DNA of 64,000 bases from Tenrec ecaudatus (GCF_050624435.1 NC_134546.1:42921501-42985500); one strand, 5' to 3'; counted from the stretch's first letter, positions 36,010 through 47,614 are shown. Made by a program: numbers and translations. Notes: generated from the letters alone by a model not told the origin.

Positions 36010-37330
36010 GCTCCGTTTTTGGCTTATGCCTCAGTGCATCTTAGACTTTGGTTCTTGATTATATGCTACCTCAGGGAATGGTGAAATATTGGCTAGTGAC
36101 TTTGGGCACAGTGACTCTGAGCATCTTTCCATCTTCTTTAGACACTTCCTGAATCAGTCACTATTTTGCCCATAGAATCTTTCACTATTGCAACCTGAGG
36201 CTTACTTTTTTCTTGAGATTTTGCAATTTAAGATACAAGGAGCATGTTCTTCCTTCTCTGTGTTCTAATTCTAGGTCTTTGCACATTTCCTTATAGTCTT
36301 TGACTTTGTCTTTTCAATCTGCCCTTTGAACTGTTCTATTCAGCTCTCTTCTTTCATCCATTCTTCCTTTTGCCTTAACCACAAGTTTCAGAGTACCTTC
36401 AGATAGAAGCTTGGAACTTTTGTTTTTTCCTGTCTTTCCCCCACTTTTACAGTAACCTTTTACTTTCTTCGTGTGCGGTGTTCTTGATGCCATCCCACGG
36501 TTCCTCAGGTCTCCTGCCTTTAGTGTTTATGCATCAAATCTCTTCTCAAGATGTTCTTGAAATTAACGGGGATAGACACAAGGTCATATTTTGGGCTCTC
36601 TTAGACTGGTTTTCCTGTAATTCAACTTCAACCTGAACTTACGGAGGAGCAATTGGTGTTCTCTGACCTGGTTTCAGCTGATGATATTGAGTTTTGTTAT
36701 CATCTCTTCTCACAAGTGTAGTTTGTTTTATTTCTGTGAATTCTAACTGGAATAATCTGTGTGTATAGTCATGATATTTAAGAAAAGGTATTTCCTATTA
36801 AGAAGTCTTTGGTCATACAAAAATTTGCGTGCAATCTCCAGCTTTGTTTCTATGACCAAGACTATATTTTCCAATTATGGTTCCTTCCTCTTTGCTTCCG
36901 GCTTTTTCATTCCAATTGCCAATACTTATCAGTGCACCTTGATCAGACATTTGATCAATTTCAAACTGAAGATGTTCATAGATGTTCATGACTGGATTTC
37001 TTATATGTGGATAGATATTGTCCTATTACAAACAACAGTGTATTTCAAGCTAGATTATTGACATATTGTTTTGATGCTGAATGCAACACTTCTCTTCTTC
37101 AATCTGTCATTCCCCCCCAAAAATGGCTAATATCAGTCCATTTTAGCTCAGTAGCACCTAGAATATTGACTTTTATGAGTTCCATTTCATTTCTTATTAC
37201 TTCCAAAGTCCCTAGGTCTATATTTATATTTGCATTCTCAATTCCAGTTATTAATTGATTTCTGAAAAATTCATTCTCATTTTAGCCATGCCTCATCAGC
37301 AAATGATGGTCCAGAAGGCTTTTCTCATGA
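36010..37330 (-). mobile_element. RTE LINE, endonuclease region (minus strand)
   Basis: Antisense RTE from the endonuclease/RT linker to near the start of the ORF. Landmarks read on plus: 'tctttgactttgtcttttcaatctgccctttgaa' (36297), 'gatgatattgagttttgtta' (36680), 'aagaagtctttggtcataca' (36799), 'attccaattgccaatactta' (36909), 'ttgacttttatgagttccatttcatttctt' (37164), 'catcagcaaatgatggtccagaagg' (37295). Frames are broken. The 5' end of the same copy continues at 38299. Confidence 0.85.
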
Positions 37331-37334
37331 AGGC

Positions 37335-38150
37335 TTTATTCTTTCATAGATGCATACTTTTCCTGCTAAGCGAGCATCAAGCAGTGGTGTCACCTGGGAA
37401 GGTTCTTCCTGGTCACAGAACATTTTTTTGTAAAAGCAGTTTCGCTTGAACCTTTGTGTGTGTGTGTGTGATGGCTGATTTAAGAGAACATCATGAGGTG
37501 GTCCAATTTTGTTTCCTGATCAGGAAAAGTGCCACAGAAACCATTGTGAGGTTGAACACAATTTATAAGGACAGCACTATGGGAAACATTCATTGAAGGT
37601 GAAATGTTGATTGATGACAAACCTCATTCTTGACATCGTCAACTTACTGATTGGATAAAAATGTCAACTTGTGCATTTGGAGTTCGTCTCACAAGGTCAG
37701 ACGGTTCATCAAGCTTCCTATTGAGAGGTTCTGAAAAGATTGTGTAACAGTGTGTGACAAAAAAGGGCTGGTTTGTGGCAGACTGGGGACTGGATTTGCT
37801 ACCACAACAATATACCTGCTCATGCAGCCATCTCAGTGCACCAGTTTTTGGCAAAAAAACAGCATGCTTTTCTTGCCCCATGCACCTTACTCACCTGGTC
37901 TTGCTGAGTGCAACTTCTTTTTGTTTCCATGAATAAGAGGGACATGAAAGGACACAATTATGAAGAAGTAGAAGGGGTGAAGAAATAAATGAGATAGGTG
38001 CTGTCAGCTATCAAACAGATGATTCCAAGAATGGAATTGCAGATTCGACAAATGTATTATTAATTGTAATAGACAGTATTTTGAAGGTGATAAGGTTTGT
38101 TTTTAAATTAAATACCTAGTTTGAAAAAAAATCCAGGTTTTCTTGGTAAC
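37335..38150 (+). mobile_element. Decayed mariner (Tc1/mariner) transposon
   Basis: From 37472 the frame reads MADLREHHEVVQFCFLIRKS then ATETIVRLNTIY, like the mariner N-terminal helix-turn-helix. After a gap covering most of the catalytic domain it continues 'VTKKGWFVADWGL' and 'NNIPAHAAISVHQFLAKKQ' near 37800, corresponding to the mariner block around the second catalytic aspartate (the Asp itself is changed). A region like 'PYSPDLAPCDFFLFP' then follows with a frameshift. The right end (GGTTTTCTTGGTAACCCCTT, 38135-38154) could be the terminal repeat; a matching left end is unclear. It splits an RTE copy. Confidence 0.75.
37454..37470. repeat. Short (GT)n
   Basis: Eight GT units, just before the mariner ATG. 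Confidence 0.8.
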
Positions 38151-38273
38151 CCCTTGTATGTATGCTCCCCAATCCAAAGTGACTTATTGTTTCTCTTTGT
38201 CTACTTTTAAGACAAAAACGAAAACAATCAATGTACATCAACATGCTATTATTTCTCACTGGTATAGTGTTGA

Positions 38274-38300
38274 TTTTGTTTGTTTGTTTGTTTGTTTGTT
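38274..38300. repeat. (TTTG)n microsatellite
   Basis: Six TTTG units at the left edge of the RTE 5' end. Confidence 0.9.
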
Positions 38301-38605
38301 TAGTGCTTCCAACCTGAAGGGCTTACCTTCTGGCACCATGTCTGGCATGAGTAGAATGGCTTCTATTCCTGAGGGTTTTCAGGAACTGACAATGTTTCGA
38401 TGCTATCCACACATCTTTACAGTGGCTGATTACTCTCGAGTGGACAGCCAGTTTCTTCTTCCTAGTTTGTTCTTAGTCTGGAAGCTCCACTGCCAAGTGT
38501 TCACTTTGGGTAAACCTCCTGGCATTTAAAATACCAGTGACATAGCTTCCAGCATCACCGACTCACAGAAGCCACCACAGTATGACAACCCAGGAGACAA
38601 GTAGC
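38299..38605 (-). mobile_element. RTE LINE 5' end (same copy as 36010-37330)
   Basis: Antisense of the RTE 5' region shared with 8598 and 55409: 'agtctggaagctccactgcc' (38476), 'tggcatttaaaataccagtgacatagcttccagcatcac' (38520) and 'gccaccacagtatgacaacc' (38571). It is separated from the rest of the RTE by the mariner and about 150 bp of unassigned sequence. Confidence 0.8.
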
Positions 38606-39300
38606 TAAAAGGGACTAAGGGGTCTTTACATTACCCCCCTCTGCTTTTGACTGGCAAGGGGCCAGGTCTCTTTAAGCCCGGGGGCTGCAGAATGTTGATG
38701 AGGTTCATATTTTTCTCCTGTTCATTTTCTTCACACTGGATCTACCCCTCCCTGAAGCAGGTTCACCTAATTTCACCATCACCCAGGGTGGACTTTACTT
38801 CTTCAATTTTGCCAGTGAAAGGGTATCACTGTCCTCTGTGGGACCAGATGAAATCTGGGTGTCCAGGAAGGTTTGGGGAGAGAGCGATGAGCTCACTCTA
38901 GTTATAAATGCTGCAGGCCCCAACAGCACTAGGGAGAGGGATCACTTGGCACCTCGGTGGGTCCTACATGCTACACAGCGTGTGTTGTGTCAGCTCACCT
39001 TTCCCCTCTTCCCGAGCTGCAGGGATCAGTGTACTGGGTGGAGATGATATTAAACAGAATCTTTCTTCTTTTTTTTTTTTTTAAAGCAGAATCTTTCCAA
39101 GGTATCAAGTACCTGCTTTCCGCACCATCACCATCACCAACCTCTGCCCCGCCAGGGCTTCTTGCATGGGTGTTAGCCCCTTTGAGTTGCCAGGCTGTGT
39201 CTGGCCCCAAATTTTGTTCCACCCAGGAGTTTTAGAACTAAGGCTTGCTTGCTTTTGACTTAAAAAATATATATCTTTGTTCAGAGAGGGCAATTAGAGA
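38606..39300. other. GC-richer unassigned stretch
   Basis: Higher GC than its surroundings, with a poly(T) tract at 39068-39082. It may be an old LINE 5' region, but no family or gene was recognised. Confidence 0.25.
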
Positions 39301-39997
39301 GCATTTGTCTAGTTAGCTGTACACCCTCAGATCTTTTTCTTTCTTCTGGAGCCTCAATCTCTTTCCCTCCCAAGGAATTATTCCATACTCTTCACCAAAT
39401 TTGCTCAAAGTTATAATGTATCACTATTTCTGCCTTAGGTATGAATCCTTGTTTAAGGGACATAAGGTATTACTTTTAAAATATTGATAATCTCCATAAT
39501 ATTAAAAATAGATATTTTGGAGACTGGACCTAATGAGATATGTTTAACTTACTTTAAAGTTGTCCAACCAATTGCTACAAAATATGGAGAAATTTGATTT
39601 TTTAAATAAAACTCAACTTATTTAAAGAGTAAAACAATGGATTGAACAGAGTAATTTGTATTGTCGTGAAAATCTTATGGCGTAGGTCTGCTTTGAAACA
39701 AAACAGGTTGGATTCAACTAGAAGTCAGCCTTATTGATTTGTTTGGGGCTTTAGTTTATTACGTAATAAATGTCTGATGAATTCACTTGTAAAATGAATC
39801 AAGGTGTTGAGGTTTTTTTTTTATAAAAGTTAAGCAGTTTGTATGAATATTTGGATGGATAAAGTATGTGTACTATAATAGTATGTTTTTAAGTTTTTTT
39901 TAGAGTTCTTGACATGATTTTGATCTTAACTTTTACCAAAATGTACATCTTCAACATTGTAATAAAAATTTTTTGTTTCTGTTCAGTATCTGTTTCG

Positions 39998-40090
39998 GTG
40001 GTTCTAAAACTTTTCAGGAATTCTGGAAACCACTGAGAATTTGATAATACCGATTACGGAAGCACTCTTCATAGGAAAAAGCCCATCAAT
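39998..40090 (+). mobile_element. Possible hAT (MER-type) fragment
   Basis: The stretch 'gtggttctaaaacttttcagg' resembles the common hAT-Charlie end 'gtggttctcaaacttttt'. It is short and uncertain. Confidence 0.3.
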
Positions 40091-40799
40091 ATATAACTGC
40101 CAAATCTTATGTATGCTCACTCTTCACCTATGGATATGGTTAGGTTCCAAAGACCAAGCTGTTATGTGACAAGCCATGTGATATGAAGATGGGGGAAGGT
40201 TAGCAGAGCCTCCCGTAAGCTAGGTAACTTAGCATTTGAGTTGTGTCTGCAGAGTACCTTGATCTTAAAATGATGATATTAATTTACCCAATTTTAACTA
40301 ATATTTAACCTAAATCAGCACTTACTGTATTCTCAAATACGGCACCATGATTTGTTCATGTTATAATGCTCTCATCCTTGATTCATGTGCTTTGATGAAT
40401 ATAATTTTCATATTAAAATCAACTTGTTACTTTGAGTTGAACTAATAATGCTCTTCCTCTTCGAAGACATTTTGCTATTTGGTAAAAGTAGACACAAATG
40501 ATTAAAAATAAGGGCATGCTTTAAGAACTTATTAGAATAACTAAAAACCCATACTGAGAGAGCCCTACATTGGGTGAGCTGTGTTGTTGCCAGCTTGTAC
40601 AACTAAAGTGACAGTGCTGCTACACCTGTGCTACAATTGCCTTGCACCTCCATGTTTGTTACTGACAGATGCATGTCATTAATGTGCAAGCGAGAGTCAT
40701 TTTGTTTTACTATGATTGTTAATGTGAAATATGAGATAATTAAACAGAAAGTGAGTAGACATATATATGTATATACATGGGCACACATACACACATACT

Positions 40800-40972
40800 T
40801 CTGAAAAACTCATTGCCATTGAGTCATAGAGACTCAAAACTGACTCACAGTGACCCTCTGTGGGTTTCCAAGACTGTAACTGTTTACGGCTGGTGGTTTT
40901 GTACTGATGGCCATGGGGATTGCATCCCAATGCGTAACCTCTACACCACCAAGGCTCCATTTTACACACGAC
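40800..40972 (-). mobile_element. AfroSINE
   Basis: Antisense AfroSINE: 'actcattgccattgagtcat', 'ctgactcacagtgaccctctgtgggtttccaagactgtaactg' in two blocks, 'gctggtggttttgtactgatgg' and the tRNA-like 'cgtaacctctacaccaccaaggctcc'. The nearest recognised transposon downstream of the inferred NRXN1 3' UTR. Confidence 0.9.
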
Positions 40973-40993
40973 ACACACACACACACACACACG
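40971..40993. repeat. (CA)n
   Basis: Ten CA units directly beside the AfroSINE head. Confidence 0.9.
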
Positions 40994-41971
40994 TCAAAAG
41001 TTCATGGTATAATTAAATTAAAATATTTAAAATAATGGAATTTTCTATGATATCTTGATATTCTTTTGTATATATTTGAAATATATATATATTCCATGCT
41101 GTCTAATCATTCAGCCCTCTGGGTCTTTACAGATCAAGAATCCTTGGTACGTTTACTGGTAAAGGGTATCATATAATCATCCTTCCTGAAATATTCTACA
41201 TTCTAAAAGGTGGCAAAATTTCATTGACCTTAAATGAGATAGATTTCCCCCACATTATTATATTAAAGAAACTATTACTGAACTTTAGCAAATAAACAGT
41301 AGGTGCATAAACACTGAGTAAAAATCAGGGTAAATGCTTGTGTTTGTACCTTTTGCACTGAAGGAAGTAAAACACAACAAACTAGTGTTTTTATTACCGT
41401 AGATTACTTTCAAAGGCCCGGATTTTGTAACAGTTATCAACTATTTGAAAAAATTCTTATTTTAACTAATGAGTCAACCAATTTCCAATAAATCACTTTG
41501 CTTTTTAGGGAAACAAATATATTAAGTTGTATAGGACATGAATAAGTGTGTGTCTGCATTGTTTGATTTTCAAACAACTGGAGTAAATCCTCTTGAGATA
41601 TGCTTTCTCAAATCTATTGCTATTATTTTGAGAACTTATTTATTAGCACTAATCCTTTTCATTTGCACTTAATTGTACAAGCCCCAGCATTACCTTGTAA
41701 TATTTGCCACTCTATAAGGTATTCTTCTATCTTTAGTGACGAGTAAAGTGAGAGTAAGATCAATTATTTAACTCATAAGCAGTAAGTGGTGGTTTGGGGA
41801 TTTTATACCAGATTTACTTGATTTGAATCCCGTTGTCTTTTCATTGGTGCTGTGAAACTGCTTCTTCATGCTGTTTACAATTGCTGTCTCCTTACTGTGC
41901 AACCTTATCACAAAATGGGGCCACGTGTCACGCTTTGAAATCAATACATCCACAGTTGTATTAAGAAATAT

Positions 41972-41977
41972 TTTATT
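41972..41977 (-). promoter_or_regulatory. NRXN1: Candidate distal NRXN1 poly(A) signal
   Basis: A minus-strand AATAAA lies about 3.1 kb after the stop codon. It is followed within 20-30 bases by a CA step and a GT-rich stretch (CTGTGGATGTATTG), the usual layout of a cleavage site. It sits near the edge of the repeat-free block. Confidence 0.55.
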
Positions 41978-44048
41978 AACAAAACAGTAAATTCCACTTG
42001 CTTAGCATTTCCAGTAATGGATAAATTGGCCTTGCAACAGAAAAAAGAAACCAAACAAAAGAAAACCCTTAGAAACCCAGTCACACGAAGCGCTAGAAGA
42101 GTGGGGTCCGGTGGTCCCTCTGATACCTTAGGAATAGACCACTTCACACGTGACGGTAGTTTTGTTTTTGTTTTCCCCAAAGGCAACACATTTCATGGAT
42201 AAAAAGGAAGCATAAGGAATCTAAAAAGTGACCATCTAGAGTTGTCAAATTTATGCCAGGGAGTGTGAAGTCCCCTGTTAATTGCAAACTGTGCATCATG
42301 AAACTCTAATACGTTTGGTTTGAGGATACTTGGGGGGAGGAGGGGGGGCTACTTATGTCTTTTTCTCTCCCTATTCATGCTTTCCTCTCTTCTTTCTCTA
42401 CTCTGAAGAAAACCCAGAAAAAACATCACCAGTTTTGTGTAGGCCAATAACATTAGAAATCGTTTTACTGGCAATAATGGATCACGTTGTAGTGTGAAAT
42501 TAAAAAAAAAAATCTATTCTAGGAAAATCAATCCCAACCACCATGTTTCAAAGTCATACTGCCTAACAGTACCATTATTCAATATAGTTTCTTTCAGATA
42601 GCTAAAAGACATTTTGATTTTTAGAATTATTTCAACTGGAAATTAGATCAAGTTCAGTATGTCAAATGGAAAAGAAAACAATTCTTTTTAAAATCTGAGG
42701 CTGTAAATTAGTCATTTTTAATTTAACTTTTATTTCACTGGCATTCCCTGAGTAAGACTGAATGAGAAGGGGGGAAAAACCCTGAAAGTTAGGGAATTCA
42801 TTAACCTGGTAAGTTATAAAAAAAAAAAGAGAATAAAACACAAGTAATGGATATTAAACGTTATAAGGTCTACTCTCTGGGTCATGAAAAGCCCTACAGA
42901 CTCTCCATACGCAGGAATGACTTGCCAGTCCTCGACAGTGATGTCTTGGTATGAATTACATACATCTCTAAGATGCTCCATGTCAGAAACCCCAGGGCAA
43001 TGCTCAACCTTTTTGTTCTTTAAGTCAACTAAAGTATCACAAAAGAGGTTTTGGATTTTTTTGCCTTTGCTGATTAAAGCTATTCGTAAATGTGTTCTCC
43101 TCTTCTATGAAATATGGTTGTAAGATATCTCTTTCAGGAGACGGGCTAGGAATGCAGCCAGTTTTTACTGCTGCATCGCCTCACATCTATAATGCATTTT
43201 CTGTGCATTACCTTATTATGCTGACCATTTATTGCTATGATCACTGTTGAATCGATATGCAAAACAAGTGTATACTCCAAACATTCTACTACTTAATGTG
43301 TGTTAAACTAACACTACATTTAATGGTTTATATGTAAAACCAGAAATGTTAAAGTATGATCAATAATCAACAGGGTTTTTTTAAGAAGGGTAATAATACA
43401 GAATTAAAAATTGCTGAAAATACTTTCTTGAGAACGTGTTCCCTTTCCAAACAGGTTTATCATGCACATCAGGTTTAAAGAACATAGACATCTTATTTTC
43501 TTGGAAACAAAAGTTGTTCATTGCAGCAGCCAGGGTGAAGATGTACTCTTAGATCAACCAACCTTGTTTCCACAACCTGCCCATGTAATGATTCATATTC
43601 ATGCAGCAGTATAACCAGTAATATTTTATTTGATAAGAAAAAGTTCCAATTCATTAGGGACAAAAATTTTTTCAGGGTTTCCTGGGAACAAGATCTCACT
43701 GAAGCAAATCACCCCATTTGTCATCAGAATCTTGGCACAACGATCTTCCTTCCTGCTTTTCAATTTGTCAGTAAATATTTGGTACGATATGCATGTTTGA
43801 GTTTCCCATCATATTCAATGAATTCCAATGTTAGCAATATCAGGATGTGTGTGTGTGTGTGCTATGCATATGTGTGATCACAAATGGCAAATGTGTGTGG
43901 GAAATATGAATATTTGAGGGAGAAAAGAATATTATAAGATATATGTATATATTTTGCCTTCTAATTCACACCTTTCGTACAAATACTAAAATTTAATTGC
44001 AACAGAATGAAGGCTGTACGTGTAAGAAAAAAAGTATTTGAGTCTTTT

Positions 44049-44056
44049 TATATACA
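44049..44056 (-). promoter_or_regulatory. Pumilio-type motif in the NRXN1 3' UTR
   Basis: The minus strand reads TGTATATA, an exact match to the Pumilio recognition element TGTANATA, about 1.05 kb after the stop codon. One such octamer is expected by chance in AT-rich DNA of this size, so this is only a candidate. Confidence 0.25.
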
Positions 44057-44922
44057 TTCATACATATCTTCCTTAGAATAAACACTACACTCTATTTTTT
44101 AAAGTAAATAATTATGGCAACTATAATGGTGGCAAAAATAAAAATAATAACCCCAAACTGAAATAATTGTTGCTCCAGTCGTCATAAAACTCTCTATAGT
44201 TAGCAACACTTATAACATTGAATTTACCAAAAATGGCTGAAGAGCAGAGATATATTTTGCATTTTCTATACAACAGGCTATAAAACGTCACTTATCACAG
44301 TCCAGAAAGCACAGAGATGGATTTTTATATAAACATATGTAGTAACATATTAAGCGTGCATGAAAATTTCCCAATGATCGCATCTATGCCCTCTTGTTTT
44401 AATTTTTAAATTTGTGTGAACATGTGCCTTATATTTCACATTTTTGAAAATAAGGCCTCCGTACTATATATTTTAATTTTAATTTTTCCCTTACAACCAG
44501 AAAGGGGCTTTCTGAATGTGTTCTACACAAGTCTTCAAAAAAAAGCCAGTACTTTGTTTATAACGCAGGTTCCAACCGGTGCTCCAGTACTGCCAGGCGG
44601 CAAACGCGGAAGGGTCTGCAGGTCCAAGTCCCTCAAAATCCCAGAGTCTTTTCTGGCCACTGGGCTAACTGACTTCTCAGGAAAGCACTAGCACTTTGGC
44701 TAAATCCAGGATCATAGGTAGCTTCTTTTTGTGTGTGTTGTGTGTTGTGTTGTTGTTGTGTTGTGCCTTGCTGGAGTACTCCTTTGCTTTATGAATTCGT
44801 GCAGTCGTCACTGTCTTAAGAAGTGCCCAGCAACAGAAACACAGGCAGAGGAAATGAAAACACTGTGGATGTGAGGGAATTGATTGGCCCCTGTTTTGTT
44901 TCTTTTTCTTTCTTTTTTTCTT

Positions 44923-44965
44923 TTTATTTTTTTGAGAAACAAGAGCATGAGATACTTGTTTTATT
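44923..44965 (-). promoter_or_regulatory. NRXN1: Candidate proximal NRXN1 poly(A) signals
   Basis: Two minus-strand AATAAA hexamers (44965-44960 and 44928-44923) lie about 145 and 180 bases after the stop codon, within an A-rich stretch. Use of these would give a very short 3' UTR. A further AATAAA lies at 43630-43625. None has an obvious strong GT-rich downstream element, so they may be silent. Confidence 0.3.
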
Positions 44966-45108
44966 TTTTAAAAAGTCTTTCCCTCCTGATTGCATTCCCT
45001 GTCTTCTTTTTGTATGTGCTTCATAAAAAGGAAAGTAAATAAGTTTATATTATGTCTCAGATAAAATGAAGACTATTTTTATACAAGCGTCCTTTTACGA
45101 CCGTGGGA

Positions 45109-45416
45109 TCAGACGTAATACTCTTTATCCTTGTTTTTCTTGTTTTTGTTGGCGCTCTTTGCACTACTCGGCTGTTTCTCCTTGACCACAGCCCCGTTGG
45201 ACTGGGCTGAGTTACTGATGTAGTTTCGACTCTCGTCCACGTGGTACGAGCCTTCATCTCGGTTTCTGTACTTGTACATGGCGTACAGGAGGATGAGGAT
45301 GCACAGAGCGGCGGCTGCCACGATCCCGACCACCATCCCCGTGGTACTGCTCGATTCCCGGATCACTTCTGCGGAGCCTGGGTATGGCTCTCTTCCGCCT
45401 GCTCGGGTGGGATTGG
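45109..45416 (-). CDS. NRXN1: Neurexin-1 terminal coding exon (transmembrane and cytoplasmic C-terminus)
   Basis: Neurexin-1 is a presynaptic cell-adhesion receptor that binds neuroligins, LRRTMs and cerebellins. This exon reads 101 complete codons plus TGA (stop at 45111-45109). Exon residues 1-25 are the juxtamembrane stalk (starts [13 protein letters not shown]). Residues about 27-46 form the single membrane span ([20 protein letters not shown]). A basic juxtamembrane tail follows ([17 protein letters not shown]), the region known to bind protein 4.1. The last residues, DKEYYV, are the class-II PDZ ligand for CASK and Mint. The tail reads [20 protein letters not shown], which fits NRXN1 and not NRXN2 or NRXN3. 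Human NRXN1, as I remember it, has Ser where this reads Ala (exon residue 88). The exon begins after an AG acceptor at 45418-45417; its first two bases complete a GCC alanine codon, so the intron is phase 1. The reading frame is open and intact. The preceding exons are not in the window. Confidence 0.97.
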
Positions 45417-45444
45417 CTATAGGAAAGAGAAGAGCAAACACAAA
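45417..45444 (-). promoter_or_regulatory. NRXN1: 3' splice site of the last NRXN1 intron
   Basis: Read on the minus strand, a pyrimidine-rich run (TTTGCTCTTCTCTTTCC) is followed by TATAG directly before the exon. The open frame continues upstream of the AG without a stop for some distance, but the protein upstream ([15 protein letters not shown]) has no neurexin character, so this AG is the junction. Confidence 0.93.
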
Positions 45445-46359
45445 GTGATTGTGAGGTTTACAGGACAGAGAGCTACACTGACAATTCATATCTCTATCTG
45501 TGGCTAACCGATTAGCACCTACTCCTTTGGTGAGCGTACACTGCTGATCAAGGTCACAAGCCATGTGTGCATCACGGTCACTCACAGCGGAGGACTATGA
45601 AACAGAGATGCCCTAACCGATCACCAGCTAAGCACTCATTGTGGGCTGGAAGCTCACCAGTGCCTCACTGGGATATGTCTCTGGCGATCTCCTCTAAAAA
45701 GAGTGTAATGGAGAAAACGCATGGGCTGAGGCCACTCTGTCACAAGGGGTCATTTGAGTTAGAAACCATTCAATGGCAAAAGTGTGAATCTAGCATGTGG
45801 CGAAAGGTACTTCGCTACATTTTCTGTCTCACATAACAATGTTGTTAATGGGGTCTTTGAAGTGCAGACCTGAATAGGCTCAGTTGAGCTTTAAAGAGTT
45901 ACATATTTGTGTATTGGATGGAAAACTACAAGCCTATCAAGTAAACTGGAATGAGAACAGCTCTACTATATAGTACTATGGCTTTTAAATATAATACTTA
46001 GACATTTTAAGAAGCAAATTAATGTCATCACCCAACACTGAGCAGTCGCTCTAGACTCTGGAATCAGGATAACTAAAAGCTGAATTCCTTTAGTGTATCA
46101 ACCGAGAGATATAATGAAACAATATGGTACATGAATGAGTCTAGGAGTTTTGAAAAGCACAAATATTTACATTTTAAAGTGTAATTGTAGGCATGTCTAT
46201 ATAATTAAAACAGACTAATTAAAACCAATTTTCTTTTTTGATGGCATTAGTTCATATAAAGATGTATGTATATTATTTGGTAGAAATGGTAGAAAAAATG
46301 CTTTAAAAAAAGCTAACCTTTGGAGAGAAGCAAGAAAATATTTTCCCTTGTTTAGAAAA
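45445..46359. other. Intron stretch without recognised elements
   Basis: Sequence upstream of the terminal exon's splice site. No repeat or gene was recognised. Intron sequence this close to the exon may hold splicing elements, but none can be named. Confidence 0.5.
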
Positions 46360-46695
46360 AATCATTTCATTGGGGGCTTTTAGAGCTCTTAAAAAAATCC
46401 ATACATACATCCATTGTGTCAAGCACATTTGTATATATGTTGCCATCATCATTTTCAAAACATTTTCTTTCTACTTGAGCACTTAGTATCAGCTCATTTT
46501 CTCTCCCCTCCCCACCCTCATGAGCCCTTGGTATAATTTATAAATTATTATTTTTTTCCATGTACTACACCAACAGCTGTCTCCCTTCATTCACTTCTCT
46601 GTTGTCCATGCCCATGGGAGGGAGTGATATGCTGTTCATTGTGATCGGTTCACCCTTTCTGTCCCCTTCTCTGGGTTTCTAACTGCTTTCCAGAT
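46360..46695 (-). mobile_element. L1 3'-end fragment
   Basis: Antisense L1 terminus: 'aatcatttcattgggggctt' (46361), 'catacatccattgtgtcaag', 'ttgccatcatcattttcaaaacattttctttctacttgagc' in blocks and 'ctgttgtccatgcccatgg'. In the NRXN1 intron. Confidence 0.8.
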
Positions 46696-47167
46696 TTGGG
46701 TTCAGTCAACATTAAGGGCCCCATACATAATAATCAATAAATAAATGGCTACCTCGACTCAACTAACAATAGCCTCACTCAGTTTTGCTCACAGTGTATT
46801 AAGTACAAGAAATGCATTACAGGTGTCGCAATGTCTTCTCCATGGCCGAGGTGGTACTGGAATTGAGAGAGAAGGCGGGGTATGGAAGCGATAGAGAGGA
46901 GGGGCTAAGAGTCTCTTTCCCTACTAAGCTTGATTTTTATTGAAGAATAGATGCTGGATAGAGAGAATGCTATCCCACGTGTGACTCCAGCTCATGCATG
47001 TGTTGTCTTTTCTATCGTATATCCGCATGCTCTCTCTTGTGCCACAGAAAAGGATGGTCTGTGAGAGCTTATAAAAATTACACCGTTTAACTCTCCAAAC
47101 ACTTTTTTCTTTTGACTTATGCAGACTGAAGTTAAATAGCCTCCCAATTGCATGCATCTCAGCTAAA

Positions 47168-47211
<44 letters not shown>
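47168..47211. repeat. (CA)n microsatellite
   Basis: About 20 CA units. Confidence 0.95.
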
Positions 47212-47215
<4 letters not shown>

Positions 47216-47258
47216 ATCTTAGAAGACTGCTGTTGTGCTTCTATTTACTCCTCTCATT

Positions 47259-47458
47259 ATGTAAGGAGTCTTCATGACACAGTGGGTTATCAGTTAGGCT
47301 GCTAACTTCAGCCAGTGGTTTGAAATCATCGAGTGCTTTGTGGGAGAAATGCGAGGCTTTCTGCTCCCATAAAGATTTACCGTCTCAAGACCCCACAGAA
47401 CAAATTCAAATTCTGTCAGTCAGAACTGGCTCGAAGGCAGTGAGTTGAGTTGCTGAGG
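47259..47458 (+). mobile_element. AfroSINE
   Basis: Plus-strand AfroSINE: tRNA-like head 'gacacagtgggttatcagttaggctgctaac' in blocks, 'tgctcccataaagatttacc' and the tail 'actggctcgaaggcagtgag'. Confidence 0.85.
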
Positions 47459-47614
47459 TAAACCATTTTTTAACAATTGCTTTCAATATTTCTGCAAGAT
47501 CTCATGTCTGTATCTTTACCTATGTACATATATATCGGTACAACGTTGCAACCCCATTTCCAAAATGGGCTGTGGTTTCTTCTACCGGCAGGGGGCTTTC
47601 TTGCTGTTCCGTTC

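Larger units (their letters stand above)
1..41954. other. Gene-free DNA downstream of NRXN1
   Basis: No conserved protein-coding exon could be recognised on either strand. Reading frames above 60 codons here fall in repeats or are composition-driven. Stretches in which I recognise nothing beyond AT-rich sequence include 4192-5079, 5496-6870, 7700-8597, 12361-13584, 17218-18844, 24546-25896, 25983-27105, 28727-29247, 29700-31439, 32880-33589 and 38606-40799. Confidence 0.7.
41955..45108 (-). other. NRXN1: NRXN1 3' untranslated region (inferred)
   Basis: This 3.1-kb block directly follows the NRXN1 stop codon. I recognise no SINE, LINE, LTR or DNA transposon in it, in contrast to the repeat-dense DNA on both sides; the nearest downstream insertion is an AfroSINE at about 40800. 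The sequence is AT-rich with several AATAAA motifs on the minus strand. A length of about 3 kb is in line with long NRXN1 mRNAs. Short low-complexity tracts (GT runs near 43848 and 44731, a T-rich tract at 44900-44940) are the only simple repeats. The exact 3' end is inferred from the poly(A) signal at 41977-41972. Confidence 0.75.

Noticed and set aside
37472..37936. Transposase-like frames as a domesticated gene
   Set aside because: Stops, frameshifts and loss of most of the catalytic core mean that no functional transposase or host gene remains.
45417..45585. Upstream extension of the NRXN1 frame to 45585
   Set aside because: A good splice acceptor at 45417 and loss of neurexin similarity upstream show that the extension is intron read-through.
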